Positions 35,541 to 44,290 of a DNA stretch of 64,000 nucleotides are shown piece after piece. Position numbers and translations under genes: made by a program. Origin of the DNA: Mycobacterium sp. GTDB lineage: Bacteria > Actinomycetota > Actinomycetes > Mycobacteriales > Mycobacteriaceae. The stretch lies in NCBI RefSeq assembly GCF_025933915.1, contig NZ_JAICZA010000006.1, forward strand, positions 1 to 64,000, given 5' to 3'. The notes below the pieces were generated by a model, which had not been told where the DNA came from, searched no databases, and worked only from the letters and a program-made list of their open reading frames with translations. The stretch's first letter is position 1. Every line of letters begins with the position of its first letter.

Positions 35541-36383
35541 TCAGGGCAGGTTGATGCGGGAGATTAGGCCGGCCGCGCGCGTATAGGTTTGCGGGGCCAG
35601 GCGTTTGACGTTCCAGCCGATCTTGGCGTCGAACTGCGGCATGCAGTACAGCTCGCCGCGGTCGTGTGTGTCCAAACAGATTCGCGCGACTTTGTCGGGC
35701 GAGAGTCCGGTCCAGCGCATCAATTTGGCGGCAAGCTCGTTGGATTGCTCGCTGATGCGGCCGGACTCGAGAATGTTGGTCTTGACGAAGGTCGGACACA
35801 GCACGGTGACCCGCACCGCCGTGCCGGCCAGTTCGGCGGCCAGGGTCTCCGACAGCGACAGCACACCGGCCTTGCTGACGTTGTAGGCGGCCATTCCCGG
35901 AGCGGCGCCGAATGCCGCCGCGGAGGCCACGTTGATAATGCCGCGGGGCGTCCGGGACGGCTCGGCGTCGCGCAGGATCGGGGTGAACACATGGCAGCCG
36001 TGGATGGGACCCCACAGGTTGATCCCGAGGGTCCACACCCAATCGTCCAGCGGCGCATCGCCGATGGCGGCACCGCCCGCGCCGACGCCGGCGTTGTTGA
36101 TCACCAACGTCGGTGGCGCCGCGAACCAGGCCTGCGACTGTTCGGCCAGCGCCTGCATGTCGTCGAATCGCGATACGTCGCAACGGATTGCCGTGGCCTT
36201 GCCGCCGTGCTCGGTGATCACATTGGCCGTCTGTTGGGCCGCGGTCTGGTCGATATCACTGCACACGACCGCGCCACCGCGACGGCCGAGTTCGACGGCA
36301 AAGGCGGCGCCGATACCGCTTCCGGCGCCGGTGACCACCGCGGAGGCGCCCCGGCTGATTTTGGGCTTGTTGAGTCCGAACAT
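35541..36383 (-). CDS. short-chain dehydrogenase/reductase
   Basis: A 280-residue classical SDR. Cofactor motif TGAGSGIG, NNAGVG, catalytic Ser in NVASAAA and YNVSK are present. The Asp in CSDIDQ after the second strand suggests NAD preference. It has the C-terminal extension (about 225-280) seen in SadH-like mycobacterial SDRs. It is two bases from the lipase gene upstream, as part of the same operon. Confidence 0.88.
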   Translation of the reverse strand: MFGLNKPKISRGASAVVTGAGSGIGAAFAVELGRRGGAVVCSDIDQTAAQQTANVITEHGGKATAIRCDVSRFDDMQALAEQSQAWFAAPPTLVINNAGVGAGGAAIGDAPLDDWVWTLGINLWGPIHGCHVFTPILRDAEPSRTPRGIINVASAAAFGAAPGMAAYNVSKAGVLSLSETLAAELAGTAVRVTVLCPTFVKTNILESGRISEQSNELAAKLMRWTGLSPDKVARICLDTHDRGELYCMPQFDAKIGWNVKRLAPQTYTRAAGLISRINLP

Positions 36384-36385
36384 TG

Positions 36386-37504
36386 TCAGCGGGCCTCCTC
36401 GGCCGGGGTGCGGGCGTCCTGCAGGGCGTGGGCGATGAAGCGCGCGACGTAGGCCATGGCCTTGGCGGCCTCGGGTGTCATGCGTGGCAACGCCTGGAAG
36501 ACGTGCACCTGGTGCGGCCAGATTTGCAGTTCGCATCGGCCCCCGGCGGTTTGGATGTCGTCGGCGAGTTGGTGCGCATCCCCTTGCAGCATCTCGGCGC
36601 CGCCGGCTTGGATCAGGGTGGGCGGAAGCGCGGGACCGCCGGCCACGTCGAGCGTCAGCCGCTGGTGGGTGAGCTCGACGCCGCTGTGGTAGAGGCTGAC
36701 CAACCGGACCGCGTTGGCCGCCCGGGTGGCCGGGTCGGGGCGCATCCGTTCACGCGCGAGCGACAGCGCGAACGTGAGGTCGTACAGGGGAGAGAACAAC
36801 ACTTGTGCGGCGGGGTGATTGGCGGCGATTTCGGGTTGCAGCAGCAGGTCGACGGACAAATGACCGCCCGCCGAATCGCCGGCGATCACGATCTGGTTCG
36901 GCGGTACGCCGCAGGTGTTCACCAGCCAGTCCCAACCCGCGCGAACATCGTCGGCCGCGGTGGGGAAGCGGTGACGCGGGGCCAGTCGGTAGTCCACGGA
37001 GAACACCGGCAGGCCGGTCAAGGACGACAGCCAGGATGTCAACCGCCGGTGCGTCTTTGGCGAACACACGGCGTAGCCGCTGCCGTGCACGTAATAGATG
37101 GCTTCGGTGACGGTCGACGAGCGAGCTCGCTCGCGAGAAGAGCCGGCGCCCATCGGGTTAGTGACGGTCGACGAGCGAGCTCGCTCGCGAGAAGAGCCGG
37201 CGCCCATCGGGTTAGTGACGGTCGACGAGCGCTCGGTTTCGCTGGTAGGCGTTCGCGGCCCGTACACCCATTCGCCCTTGACGCGGCGGCCGTCGGGCAA
37301 CGTGGTGTCGACCGGGTCGACGCGAGCGCCCGCGAGCGAGGGGCCGAACGTCCCCATGATCCCGGCGATGATCTGGCGCGACAGCCACAGTCCCCAGGCC
37401 CGTTCGGGCGGAATCACGCTGGTGATCGGCCGCAGGGTGTACGTACTTACCGTTGCCGCGCCGCGGGATCGCAACGAGCCACGAGCCGGAACGCCGTCCG
37501 TCAT
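36386..37504 (-). CDS. alpha/beta hydrolase of the hormone-sensitive lipase family with an inserted repeat
   Basis: A 372-residue carboxylesterase/lipase. The oxyanion loop reads YVHGSGY (family HGGG, here HGSG), the nucleophile elbow is GDSAGG, DYRLAPRH is typical, and the Asp/His end is LIQAGGAEML and HQVHVFQ. Residues ~92-135 contain two exact copies of an 18-residue unit, RSSTVTNPMGAGSSRERA, plus a third start, just before the oxyanion strand; these come from a 54-base DNA repeat. The insertion keeps frame but sits next to the active-site strand, so activity is uncertain. First gene of the five-gene operon. Confidence 0.82.
   Translation of the reverse strand: MTDGVPARGSLRSRGAATVSTYTLRPITSVIPPERAWGLWLSRQIIAGIMGTFGPSLAGARVDPVDTTLPDGRRVKGEWVYGPRTPTSETERSSTVTNPMGAGSSRERARSSTVTNPMGAGSSRERARSSTVTEAIYYVHGSGYAVCSPKTHRRLTSWLSSLTGLPVFSVDYRLAPRHRFPTAADDVRAGWDWLVNTCGVPPNQIVIAGDSAGGHLSVDLLLQPEIAANHPAAQVLFSPLYDLTFALSLARERMRPDPATRAANAVRLVSLYHSGVELTHQRLTLDVAGGPALPPTLIQAGGAEMLQGDAHQLADDIQTAGGRCELQIWPHQVHVFQALPRMTPEAAKAMAYVARFIAHALQDARTPAEEAR
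37107..37231. repeat. 54-bp tandem repeat inside the lipase gene (2 full copies plus part)
   Basis: Copies at 37107-37160 and 37161-37214 are identical, and a third begins at 37215. Each contains the perfect palindrome GCGAGCGAGCTCGCTCGC near GTCGAC. 54 is a multiple of three, so the reading frame is preserved. Confidence 0.9.
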
Positions 37505-37806
37505 GCAATGCAGTCAATACTAAATGGTGACATTAGTCAATGGCAGTTTTGCGTGATCTCAGCATAATAGGTCGTACGGCTGGCGCGGACATCGAATGAT
37601 TGTGACCATTGGTTCGATCCGCGGCCCCGTATCGGACGGGGCAGGCGTAGCGCTGAGTCATGTGAGACGATGATCGGCAATGAACATTTGCATTTCTGAG
37701 AATGGATATATCTGCCATGCGCGTCGTGGGCGCAGCGTGAAATGACAGCGGCGGTGGACATCTCGCGGCCGTTGAAAATGGTGGGCTTTCCCGGCGGGCG
37801 AGTGCC
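37505..37806. other. divergent intergenic region, lipase operon / DUF35-thiolase
   Basis: 302 bases, no supported gene. It holds a short inverted repeat, ACTAA-N9-TTAGT (37519-37537), 15 bases before the lipase start, placed where a repressor would act. Nothing else is recognisable. Confidence 0.5.
37519..37537. promoter_or_regulatory. candidate operator upstream of the lipase operon
   Basis: ACTAAATGGTGACATTAGT: 5-bp inverted arms 15 bases from the lipase ATG. Two GTCAAT copies flank it. Candidate MerR or TetR site, unproved. Confidence 0.35.
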
Positions 37807-39426
37807 ATGAGATTACTGCCGGAGCTCACCCCATGGAATCAGTGGTTTTGGACGTCCGGCCAGGACGGCACTCTGCGCATCCAGCGCTGCAGTGAGTGTG
37901 AGACGTACGTACACCCTCCGGTGCCGATTTGTCCCTCGTGCCGGGCGACAACGGCCGAGCCCGAGGCGGTTTCGGGCCGGGCGACGGTGGTGGGCTATAC
38001 GGTCAACGAGCATCCGTGGCTTCCCGGATTCGAGCCGCCCTACGTCATCGCAGTGGTGGCACTCGACGAGTGCGCCGAGGTGCGCCTGACCACCAACATC
38101 GTCGACTGCCCTCCCGAAGACGTGCACATCGGCCAGCGAGTCGCCGTGCGGTTCGAAAACGTTGACGACGTGTGGATCCCACTGTTCGAACCCACAGGCG
38201 GTACAGACGAGCGAGACCTGGTCGGTCCGCCCGTCTCTCCCTCGCCCCGGCGGCCGGTGACGGCGGAGCGATTTGAACATGGATCCGTGATATCTGGGAT
38301 CGGCCGGTCGCCCACCGGCCGCCGCCTGATGGTCGATCCGTTGTCGCTGACGGTGGACGCCTGCTTGGCCGCGGTCGCTGACGCGGGCTTGGAACTTGCT
38401 GACATTGACGGTCTTTCCACATACCCGGGACCCGTGGGCATGGGCATGAGTGAAGGCGGGGTCGGGGCCGTCGAGGAGGCGCTGCGCATACACCCGACAT
38501 GGATCAACGGCGGCATGGATTTACCCGGTCAGGGCGGCGCGATCATTGCCGCGATGATGGCTGTGGCCGCCGGCCTTTGCAGACACGTCCTCTGCTTCCG
38601 GACGGTGTGGGAATCGACCTTCGCCGCGCTCCGGCTACCCGGGGGCGGCGGACGAGTGACAGGTCCCCAGCAATGGTCATTGCCGTTTGGTGCAGCATCC
38701 GCGGCCAACTGGATTGGCGTCAACGCTAACCAGTATCTGCACCGATACGGTGCCGACCGAGAGCTTTTCGGCATGATCGCCGTGAACGCGCGGCGCAATG
38801 CGGCGCTCAACCCGCTGGCCATCTACCGCGATCCGATGACGATGGCCGACTACTTCGCCGCGCGGGCCATCACCTCACCATTCGGCTTGTACGACTGCGA
38901 CGTTCCCTGCGACGGTTCGATCGCGGTCATTGTGTCCGATGCGTCAGTCGCCGATGACCTGCCACGACCGGCAGTGCGCTGCAACGCCGTCGGAACACAA
39001 GTCGCCGAACGCATCTCCTGGGATCAAGGCACCCTGACCCACGAGCCCCAGGTGATCGGCCAGGCCGCGCATTTGTGGAGTAGGACTGATCTGCAATCCA
39101 AGGACATCGACCTGGCTCTGTTGTACGACGGCTTTACGTTCAACTGCGTGTCGTGGCTCGAGGCCCTGGGTTTCTGTGGCTTCGGCGAGGCCCAGGGATG
39201 GCTGGATGGTGGTAGGCGCATTGCGCTGGACGGCGAGCTCCCGCTGAACACGCACGGTGGCCAGTTGTCCGAGGGGCGCCTGCACGGATTCGGTTTCCTC
39301 TACGAGGCGGTGCTGCAATTGCGCCACCAGGCCGGCAGCCGTCAGGTCAAAGACGCACGCACCGCCGTCGTCAGTACGGGTGGGGGAGTTCCGTCTGGTG
39401 TCATGCTGTTGCACCGTGCGACCTGA
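37807..39426 (+). CDS. DUF35 (zinc ribbon/OB fold) fused to a thiolase-like (SCP-x/Ltp) domain
   Basis: A 539-residue fusion. Residues ~20-125 are a DUF35 domain: zinc ribbon CSEC and CPSC (about 28-45), then an OB fold. Residues ~155-539 are a thiolase-like lipid-transfer/Ltp domain (ISGIGRSPTGRRLMVDPLSL, ending HGGQLSEGRLHGFGFLYEA, with a GHG-like C-terminal motif). In steroid side-chain breakdown, Ltp2 aldolase and DUF35 are separate subunits of one retro-aldolase complex; here they are one chain. Likely role: carbon-carbon cleavage of a CoA-bound beta-hydroxy or beta-keto acid. Confidence 0.8.
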   Translation: MRLLPELTPWNQWFWTSGQDGTLRIQRCSECETYVHPPVPICPSCRATTAEPEAVSGRATVVGYTVNEHPWLPGFEPPYVIAVVALDECAEVRLTTNIVDCPPEDVHIGQRVAVRFENVDDVWIPLFEPTGGTDERDLVGPPVSPSPRRPVTAERFEHGSVISGIGRSPTGRRLMVDPLSLTVDACLAAVADAGLELADIDGLSTYPGPVGMGMSEGGVGAVEEALRIHPTWINGGMDLPGQGGAIIAAMMAVAAGLCRHVLCFRTVWESTFAALRLPGGGGRVTGPQQWSLPFGAASAANWIGVNANQYLHRYGADRELFGMIAVNARRNAALNPLAIYRDPMTMADYFAARAITSPFGLYDCDVPCDGSIAVIVSDASVADDLPRPAVRCNAVGTQVAERISWDQGTLTHEPQVIGQAAHLWSRTDLQSKDIDLALLYDGFTFNCVSWLEALGFCGFGEAQGWLDGGRRIALDGELPLNTHGGQLSEGRLHGFGFLYEAVLQLRHQAGSRQVKDARTAVVSTGGGVPSGVMLLHRAT

Positions 39427-39436
39427 CGGCGCGTCA

Positions 39437-40600
39437 CTAGTCGAAGGCGATGACGCCGCGGATGTTCTTGCCGGCGCGAAGGTCTTTCATGGCCTCGTTG
39501 ATGTCGTCGAGTTTGTATTTCTGCGTGACCAACTCATCGAGCTTGATTAGACCCGCCTCGTACATCGCCAATAGTTTCGGCATGGCCTCGCGCGGGTTCA
39601 GCTCGCCGTAGAGCACACCCTTGAACGTCTTGCATGAACTGACCATGTCAGTGAGGACCATCGGCACCATCAGGTCGGTGATCTTCGGCATCCCAGTCAG
39701 CACACAGGTTCCGCCCTTGCGCAACAACATCATCGCGGTCAATATCATGTCCGCGGGCACGACCCCGGGTGTGAGAACAACCCGGTCGGCCATCACCCCC
39801 CAGGTCATCTCCTTGACCAGTTCCAGCGTGGCACCGATGTCGGCGGCGGTATGGGTGGCGCCGAACGTCGGTGCGATCTCGCGTTTGAACTCGTTGGGGT
39901 CCACGGCGATGATGTGCTTGGCGCCGGCGACTTTCGCGCCTTGCACGGCGTTCATGCCGATTCCGCCGACACCGACCACGACGACGGTATCGCCGGCTTG
40001 GGTGCCTGCCGCAACCGATCCCGACCCGAATCCCGTTGTCACACCGCAGGACACCAGGGAGGCAGCCTCTAGGGGGATCCAGTCGTGGACTTTGACGAGT
40101 GAGCGCTCGGAGGCCACCACGTATTCGGAGAAGGTGCCGACCTGCATCATCGCCATGAGGTCTTCGTCGCCGAGGTGGCGACGGCATGTGCCGTCGGTGG
40201 TCATCGCCTTGCTGTAGATGTCGGCGCCCACGTCGCACAGGTAGGTGTAGCCGCTGGCGCACCATCGGCAGTTGCCGCAGGCGGGAAGAAACGAAATGGC
40301 CACGTGGTCACCGGGCTTCAGTGATGTCACCCCGGGTCCGATCGCTTCGACGACACCGGAGCCCTCGTGGCCTCCGAGCATGGGAAACCATTCGGGCACC
40401 GGAAGCCCGGAGGCCCTCATCATCTCTTCCATATCCGCGGTCGGCACGCTGTCGCCGGTATAGAAGTGCTCGTCGGAGTGGCAGATGCCCGCATAGGCCA
40501 TCTTGACCAGCACTTCGCCCGCGTGCGGCGGATCGAGCTCCACTTCGGTGACTTCCCAATCCACACCGACACCACGCAACACCGCTGCTTTGGACCTCAT
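39437..40600 (-). CDS. zinc-dependent, probably mycofactocin-linked (NDMA-dependent type) alcohol dehydrogenase
   Basis: A 387-residue medium-chain dehydrogenase. Catalytic zinc ligands GICHSDE and GGHEGSG, structural zinc site CGNCRWCASGYTYLC, and cofactor fold VVVGVGGIGMNAVQ are intact. Sequence style matches the NDMA-dependent alcohol dehydrogenases, which keep their nicotinamide bound and are reoxidised by mycofactocin. It oxidises an alcohol to an aldehyde, which the adjacent aldehyde dehydrogenase could take on. ATG 40600 (MRSKAAVLRGV) is the family start. Last gene of the amidohydrolase operon. Confidence 0.85.
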   Translation of the reverse strand: MRSKAAVLRGVGVDWEVTEVELDPPHAGEVLVKMAYAGICHSDEHFYTGDSVPTADMEEMMRASGLPVPEWFPMLGGHEGSGVVEAIGPGVTSLKPGDHVAISFLPACGNCRWCASGYTYLCDVGADIYSKAMTTDGTCRRHLGDEDLMAMMQVGTFSEYVVASERSLVKVHDWIPLEAASLVSCGVTTGFGSGSVAAGTQAGDTVVVVGVGGIGMNAVQGAKVAGAKHIIAVDPNEFKREIAPTFGATHTAADIGATLELVKEMTWGVMADRVVLTPGVVPADMILTAMMLLRKGGTCVLTGMPKITDLMVPMVLTDMVSSCKTFKGVLYGELNPREAMPKLLAMYEAGLIKLDELVTQKYKLDDINEAMKDLRAGKNIRGVIAFD

Positions 40601-40628
40601 CGCTTCTCTTTCGTTGGGCCGGCTCCGG

Positions 40629-42101
40629 TCAGGAGGCCGGCCAGCCGACAGTCTTCGTCTCGGTGAAGATCTCGAGTCCCTCGATGCCGCATTGCCGACC
40701 GATGCCGGACTGCTTGTAACCGCCGAATGGTGCGTCCGCGCCGTACCAGAGGCCGCCGTTGATGCCGAGGGTACCGGTTCTGATCCGGCTCGCCACGGAC
40801 TTGGCGCGCTCGAGGTCGTTGGCGAACACCACACCCGACAGGCCGTAGATCGATTCGTTGGCGATGCGCACGGCGTCGTCGTCGCCGTCGAACCCGATGA
40901 CCGACAGAACGGGGCCGAAGATCTCCTCCTGGGCGATGGTCATCTTGTTGTCGACGTTGGCGAACACGGTCGGCTCGACAAAATAGCCCTTCGGGAGATG
41001 TTTGGGCACCCCGCCGCCGGTGACCAGCCGGGCGCCTTCCTGCTTGCCCTTCTCGATGTATCCCAGGACGCGGTCGTGCTGCTTCTTGGAAACCACGGGC
41101 CCCTGGAGCACCGAGGGATCGGTGGGATCGCCGTATTTGTTCTTTTCCATGGCGGCCTTGACGATCTCGACGGCTTCGTCGTAACGCGAGTTCGGCACCA
41201 GCAGGCGGGTGGGCATCGCGCAGCCCTGCCCGGCGTGCATGCAGATGAACGCGCTACCGCCAACCGCGGCGCCGATGTCACCGTCTTCGTCCAACACGAG
41301 GTACACGGATTTGCCGCCGAGCTCGAGGAAGGTGGGTTTGAGGGTATCGGCAGCGTCAGCCATGATGCGCCGGCCGACGGCCGTCGAGCCGGTGAACGCC
41401 ACCATGTCGACGAGCGGAGACGTCGAAATCACTTCGCCGACAAGGTGGTCAGAAGAGGGGACGATGTTGATGACCCCGGGCGGGATGTCGGTCTGCTCGG
41501 CGATGATGCGGCCGATCCTGGTGGCGTTCCACGGTGTGTCCGGGGCGGGCTTGAGCACGCAGGTGTTGCCCATCGCCAGGATGGGGCCGATCTTGTTGAG
41601 GATGATCTCGAAAGGGAAGTTCCACGGCGTGATGACGCCGACGACGCCGATCGGCTCTTTCCAGACCTCGCGGCTGGTGAGGCTGCCCATGCCGAACGCA
41701 TCCTTGTCGGGAAGCGAACGCTTCCAGGCGAATTCGCCGATCATATCGGCGGGCCAGGTCAGGGCTTCGTTGAGGGGCACGTCGAGCTGCGGTCCGTAGG
41801 TGGATAGCACCGGGCAACCCACCTCGGCGACGAGCTCGGTGCGCAGGTCCTCCCGTTCGGCTTCGAGCGCCGCCTGTAGTTGCCGCAGTCCGGCGGCACG
41901 CGCCTCGCCGCTGCGCGACCACTCGGTGTTGTCGAACGTGCGCCGCGCCGCGGCGATGGCGCGTCCCATGTCGGCGCGGGTCGCGTCGGTTGTGGCGCCG
42001 AGGACCTCTTCGGTCGCGGGGTTGATGTTGTCGAACTGCCGTCCGGTCTCGGACTCGACGAGCTTGCCGTCGATGAGCATTCGCGATTCGTGGTTCACCA
42101 T
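40629..42101 (-). CDS. aldehyde dehydrogenase
   Basis: A 490-residue NAD(P)-dependent aldehyde dehydrogenase. Landmarks: PWNFPFEIILNKIGPILAMG, Glu in LELGGKS and catalytic Cys in AGQGCAMPTR, then EEIFGPVLSV. It oxidises an aldehyde to a carboxylate. It overlaps the upstream SDR stop by seven bases and lies 28 bases before the alcohol dehydrogenase gene, so an alcohol-aldehyde-acid sequence is likely in this operon. Confidence 0.92.
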   Translation of the reverse strand: MVNHESRMLIDGKLVESETGRQFDNINPATEEVLGATTDATRADMGRAIAAARRTFDNTEWSRSGEARAAGLRQLQAALEAEREDLRTELVAEVGCPVLSTYGPQLDVPLNEALTWPADMIGEFAWKRSLPDKDAFGMGSLTSREVWKEPIGVVGVITPWNFPFEIILNKIGPILAMGNTCVLKPAPDTPWNATRIGRIIAEQTDIPPGVINIVPSSDHLVGEVISTSPLVDMVAFTGSTAVGRRIMADAADTLKPTFLELGGKSVYLVLDEDGDIGAAVGGSAFICMHAGQGCAMPTRLLVPNSRYDEAVEIVKAAMEKNKYGDPTDPSVLQGPVVSKKQHDRVLGYIEKGKQEGARLVTGGGVPKHLPKGYFVEPTVFANVDNKMTIAQEEIFGPVLSVIGFDGDDDAVRIANESIYGLSGVVFANDLERAKSVASRIRTGTLGINGGLWYGADAPFGGYKQSGIGRQCGIEGLEIFTETKTVGWPAS

Positions 42102-42889
42102 TGCCGGAGTTCCTTCACTGCGTCGGAGGCACGCGGGGCGAGCGTTAGGGATGGGATGAAACTGCTATTGCCGCAACGGATGACGGAATGGACGACTTCG
42201 GTCAGATGCTCGGCGTCAACCAAACCGCCCAGCATGTACTTGTTCTCCATCCAGTACTTGATGGCCGCTTCGAGAGCGTCGGGATCCCAGCTCTTGTTGA
42301 ATTCGGTCTGCGCGTCACCGGTGCCGCCGAGGCTGTCGCCCACGGCGAGACGGGTGAAACCGATCTCGGGATGTTCGATGCGCCAAGCCTCGACGAGCTT
42401 GTCCAACGCACCCTTGGTGACCGCGTAGGACCCGAGCAGGGGCCACGGGGTCGTGTAGGACGCGCTCAGTGACGACAGGTATACGGCCGAACCCGCCGCC
42501 GCGGCCAGGTGTGGCGCGGCGGCCGCGGTGACCAGCGCGGCGCCGGTGACGTTGGTGGCGAACAACTGCGCCCATTGTTCGGCGGTCACCTCGCGCAGTG
42601 GCGCCAGCACGCCCATGCCGGTCGTGTACACCAGGGCGTCGAGACCGCCGAGCGCGCCGGCCACCTCGGACATCGCCTTGCGGCAACTGTCCGTCACAGT
42701 GACGTCGCAGGCGACGGCTATTGCGCCGTTGCCCGCTTCCTTGGCCGCGTCGACCAACCGGTCGTATCGGCGCGCCAGCAGCGCGACATGCGCACCGCGC
42801 CGAGCGAGCCCGGTGCCGATGCACCGGCCGAGGCCCGCGGAGGCGCCGACGACCGCGACCCGCAGCGGTAGCTGTCCCTTGTCAGACAT
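42095..42889 (-). CDS. short-chain dehydrogenase/reductase
   Basis: A 264-residue SDR with GASAGLGRCIG (cofactor), the catalytic Ser in LSSLSASY and YAVTK. The residues after the second strand (ARRYDR) suggest NADP. The usual NNAG is TTGM, a variant. ATG 42889 is two bases after the amidohydrolase stop. Substrate unknown. Confidence 0.87.
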   Translation of the reverse strand: MSDKGQLPLRVAVVGASAGLGRCIGTGLARRGAHVALLARRYDRLVDAAKEAGNGAIAVACDVTVTDSCRKAMSEVAGALGGLDALVYTTGMGVLAPLREVTAEQWAQLFATNVTGAALVTAAAAPHLAAAAGSAVYLSSLSASYTTPWPLLGSYAVTKGALDKLVEAWRIEHPEIGFTRLAVGDSLGGTGDAQTEFNKSWDPDALEAAIKYWMENKYMLGGLVDAEHLTEVVHSVIRCGNSSFIPSLTLAPRASDAVKELRQW

Positions 42890-42891
42890 TG

Positions 42892-44172
42892 TCAGACATC
42901 GAGTTTGGCGCTGACGGAGGCGAGTGTTGCGCCCGTGGTACGTTCGAACCGGCCGTGGTCGAAGCTGCGGATCTCGACGTCGTGGGCACCGACATCGGCG
43001 CGCAGGGCGCCCACCGTGCATTGGTCGCGGGTGCGGTGTTCGAACGGGTCGAACGAATACCACCGACAAGCATTCTCATACGTGATCTTGTTGATCTCGT
43101 CGTCGGGCAGCCCGGCCATGACGAGGCCGAGTTCCTCGGCCGCCGCGGGCCATGACGAGTCGGAGTGCGGATAGTCGCACTCCCAGGCGATGTTGTCGAT
43201 GCCGACGTCGTGGCGCAGCTTGATGCCGATCGGATCGGCGATGAAGCAGGTCAGGAAGCGCTCCCGGAAGACCTCACTGGGCAGTCTGTCACCGAAGTCC
43301 TGGCCGGTCCACAAATGATGCATTTCGTACGTGCGGTCGAGCCGGTCAACGAAATAGGGGATCCACCCGGTACCGCCCTCCGAGAGCGCGAACCGCACGT
43401 CGGGGAATTCCTTGATGACGCGCGACCACAGCAGGTCTGCTGCCGCCGAGCAGACATTCATCGGCTGCAGTGTGATCATCACGTCGATCGGGGCGTTGTC
43501 GGCGGTCATCGTGATCTTGCCCGACGATCCCAAGTGGACCGAGAGCACCGTGTCGGTGTCCGACAGCGCCCGCCACATCGGATCCCAGTACTCGTCGTGG
43601 TAGCTCGGGAAGCCGAGGGTGGCGGGGTTCTCGGTGAAGGTCACCGAGTGGCAACCCTTCTCGGCATTGCGGTGGATCTCCTTGGCGCACAACTCCGGAT
43701 CCCACAGCACAGGTAATCCCATGGGCAGGAAGCGTCCGGGATAGGACCCACACCACTCGTCGATGTGCCAGTCGTTGTACGCCTGGGTGACGGCGAGCGC
43801 GAGATCCTTATCGGGGTGCGTGGCGAACAGCCGGCCGGCGAAGCCGGGGAAGGACGGGAAGCACATCGACCCGAGCACACCGCCCGCGTCCATGTCCTTG
43901 ATTCGCTCGTGGATGTCGTAGCACCCCGGGCGCATCTCGTCGAAGGCAGTGGGTTCGATCCCGTACTCCTCGCGCGGGCGCCCCGCCACGGCGTTGAGGC
44001 CGATGTTGGGAATGATCGCGCCGTTGAACGTCCAGACCTCCGAGCCATCGGATTGCCGGATCACCCGAGGCGTCTCGCCGGCGTACTTGTGCGCGACCCG
44101 GCCCTCGAACAAGTTCGGCGGCTCCACCAGATGGTCGTCGACGCTCACCAAGATCATGTCTTCGGGCTGCAT
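42892..44172 (-). CDS. amidohydrolase-family metal-dependent hydrolase
   Basis: A 426-residue TIM-barrel protein of the amidohydrolase 2 family. The start VSVDDHLVEPPNLFEGR carries the D-x-H-like first metal site; LSVHLGSSG and WECDYPHSDSSWP carry later His and Asp residues. Related proteins include decarboxylases and ring-cleavage-product hydrolases, so hydrolysis is not certain. ATG 44172 has GGAG upstream. First gene of the operon amidohydrolase-SDR-aldehyde dehydrogenase-alcohol dehydrogenase, downstream of a palindrome at 44239. Confidence 0.87.
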   Translation of the reverse strand: MQPEDMILVSVDDHLVEPPNLFEGRVAHKYAGETPRVIRQSDGSEVWTFNGAIIPNIGLNAVAGRPREEYGIEPTAFDEMRPGCYDIHERIKDMDAGGVLGSMCFPSFPGFAGRLFATHPDKDLALAVTQAYNDWHIDEWCGSYPGRFLPMGLPVLWDPELCAKEIHRNAEKGCHSVTFTENPATLGFPSYHDEYWDPMWRALSDTDTVLSVHLGSSGKITMTADNAPIDVMITLQPMNVCSAAADLLWSRVIKEFPDVRFALSEGGTGWIPYFVDRLDRTYEMHHLWTGQDFGDRLPSEVFRERFLTCFIADPIGIKLRHDVGIDNIAWECDYPHSDSSWPAAAEELGLVMAGLPDDEINKITYENACRWYSFDPFEHRTRDQCTVGALRADVGAHDVEIRSFDHGRFERTTGATLASVSAKLDV

Positions 44173-44238
44173 GGGTCTCCTTGCGCACAGGTTGAGAGCG
44201 AGGCTATCAGGTCGTAGAGGAACTATATTCAATTACGG

Positions 44239-44250
44239 AAATGTACATTT
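44239..44250. promoter_or_regulatory. palindrome upstream of the amidohydrolase operon
   Basis: AAATGTACATTT, a perfect 12-bp palindrome, 67 bases before the amidohydrolase ATG and just past the TetR stop. Suitable operator for the adjacent TetR protein. Confidence 0.45.
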
Positions 44251-44290
44251 TCACGACGGCGGCATTCGGCCAGGGCATGGGTCAGGATGA

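Noticed and set aside
34594-36183. 529-residue version of the ferritin-like protein
   Set aside because: The extra N-terminal part overlaps the SDR gene in another frame and is Arg-rich shadow sequence; GTG 35514 with its ribosome site is preferred.
37107-37231. Tandem repeats as a possible CRISPR array
   Set aside because: Copies are directly adjacent without spacers and lie in frame within a lipase gene; no cas genes nearby.
37605-37630. GGTTCGATCC, like a tRNA T-loop
   Set aside because: The flanking bases do not form a T-stem or acceptor stem, and no anticodon arm lies upstream.
37533-37829. 98-residue minus-strand ORF in the lipase/DUF35-thiolase gap
   Set aside because: It overlaps the start of the DUF35-thiolase gene, crosses the promoter region and has no recognisable domain.
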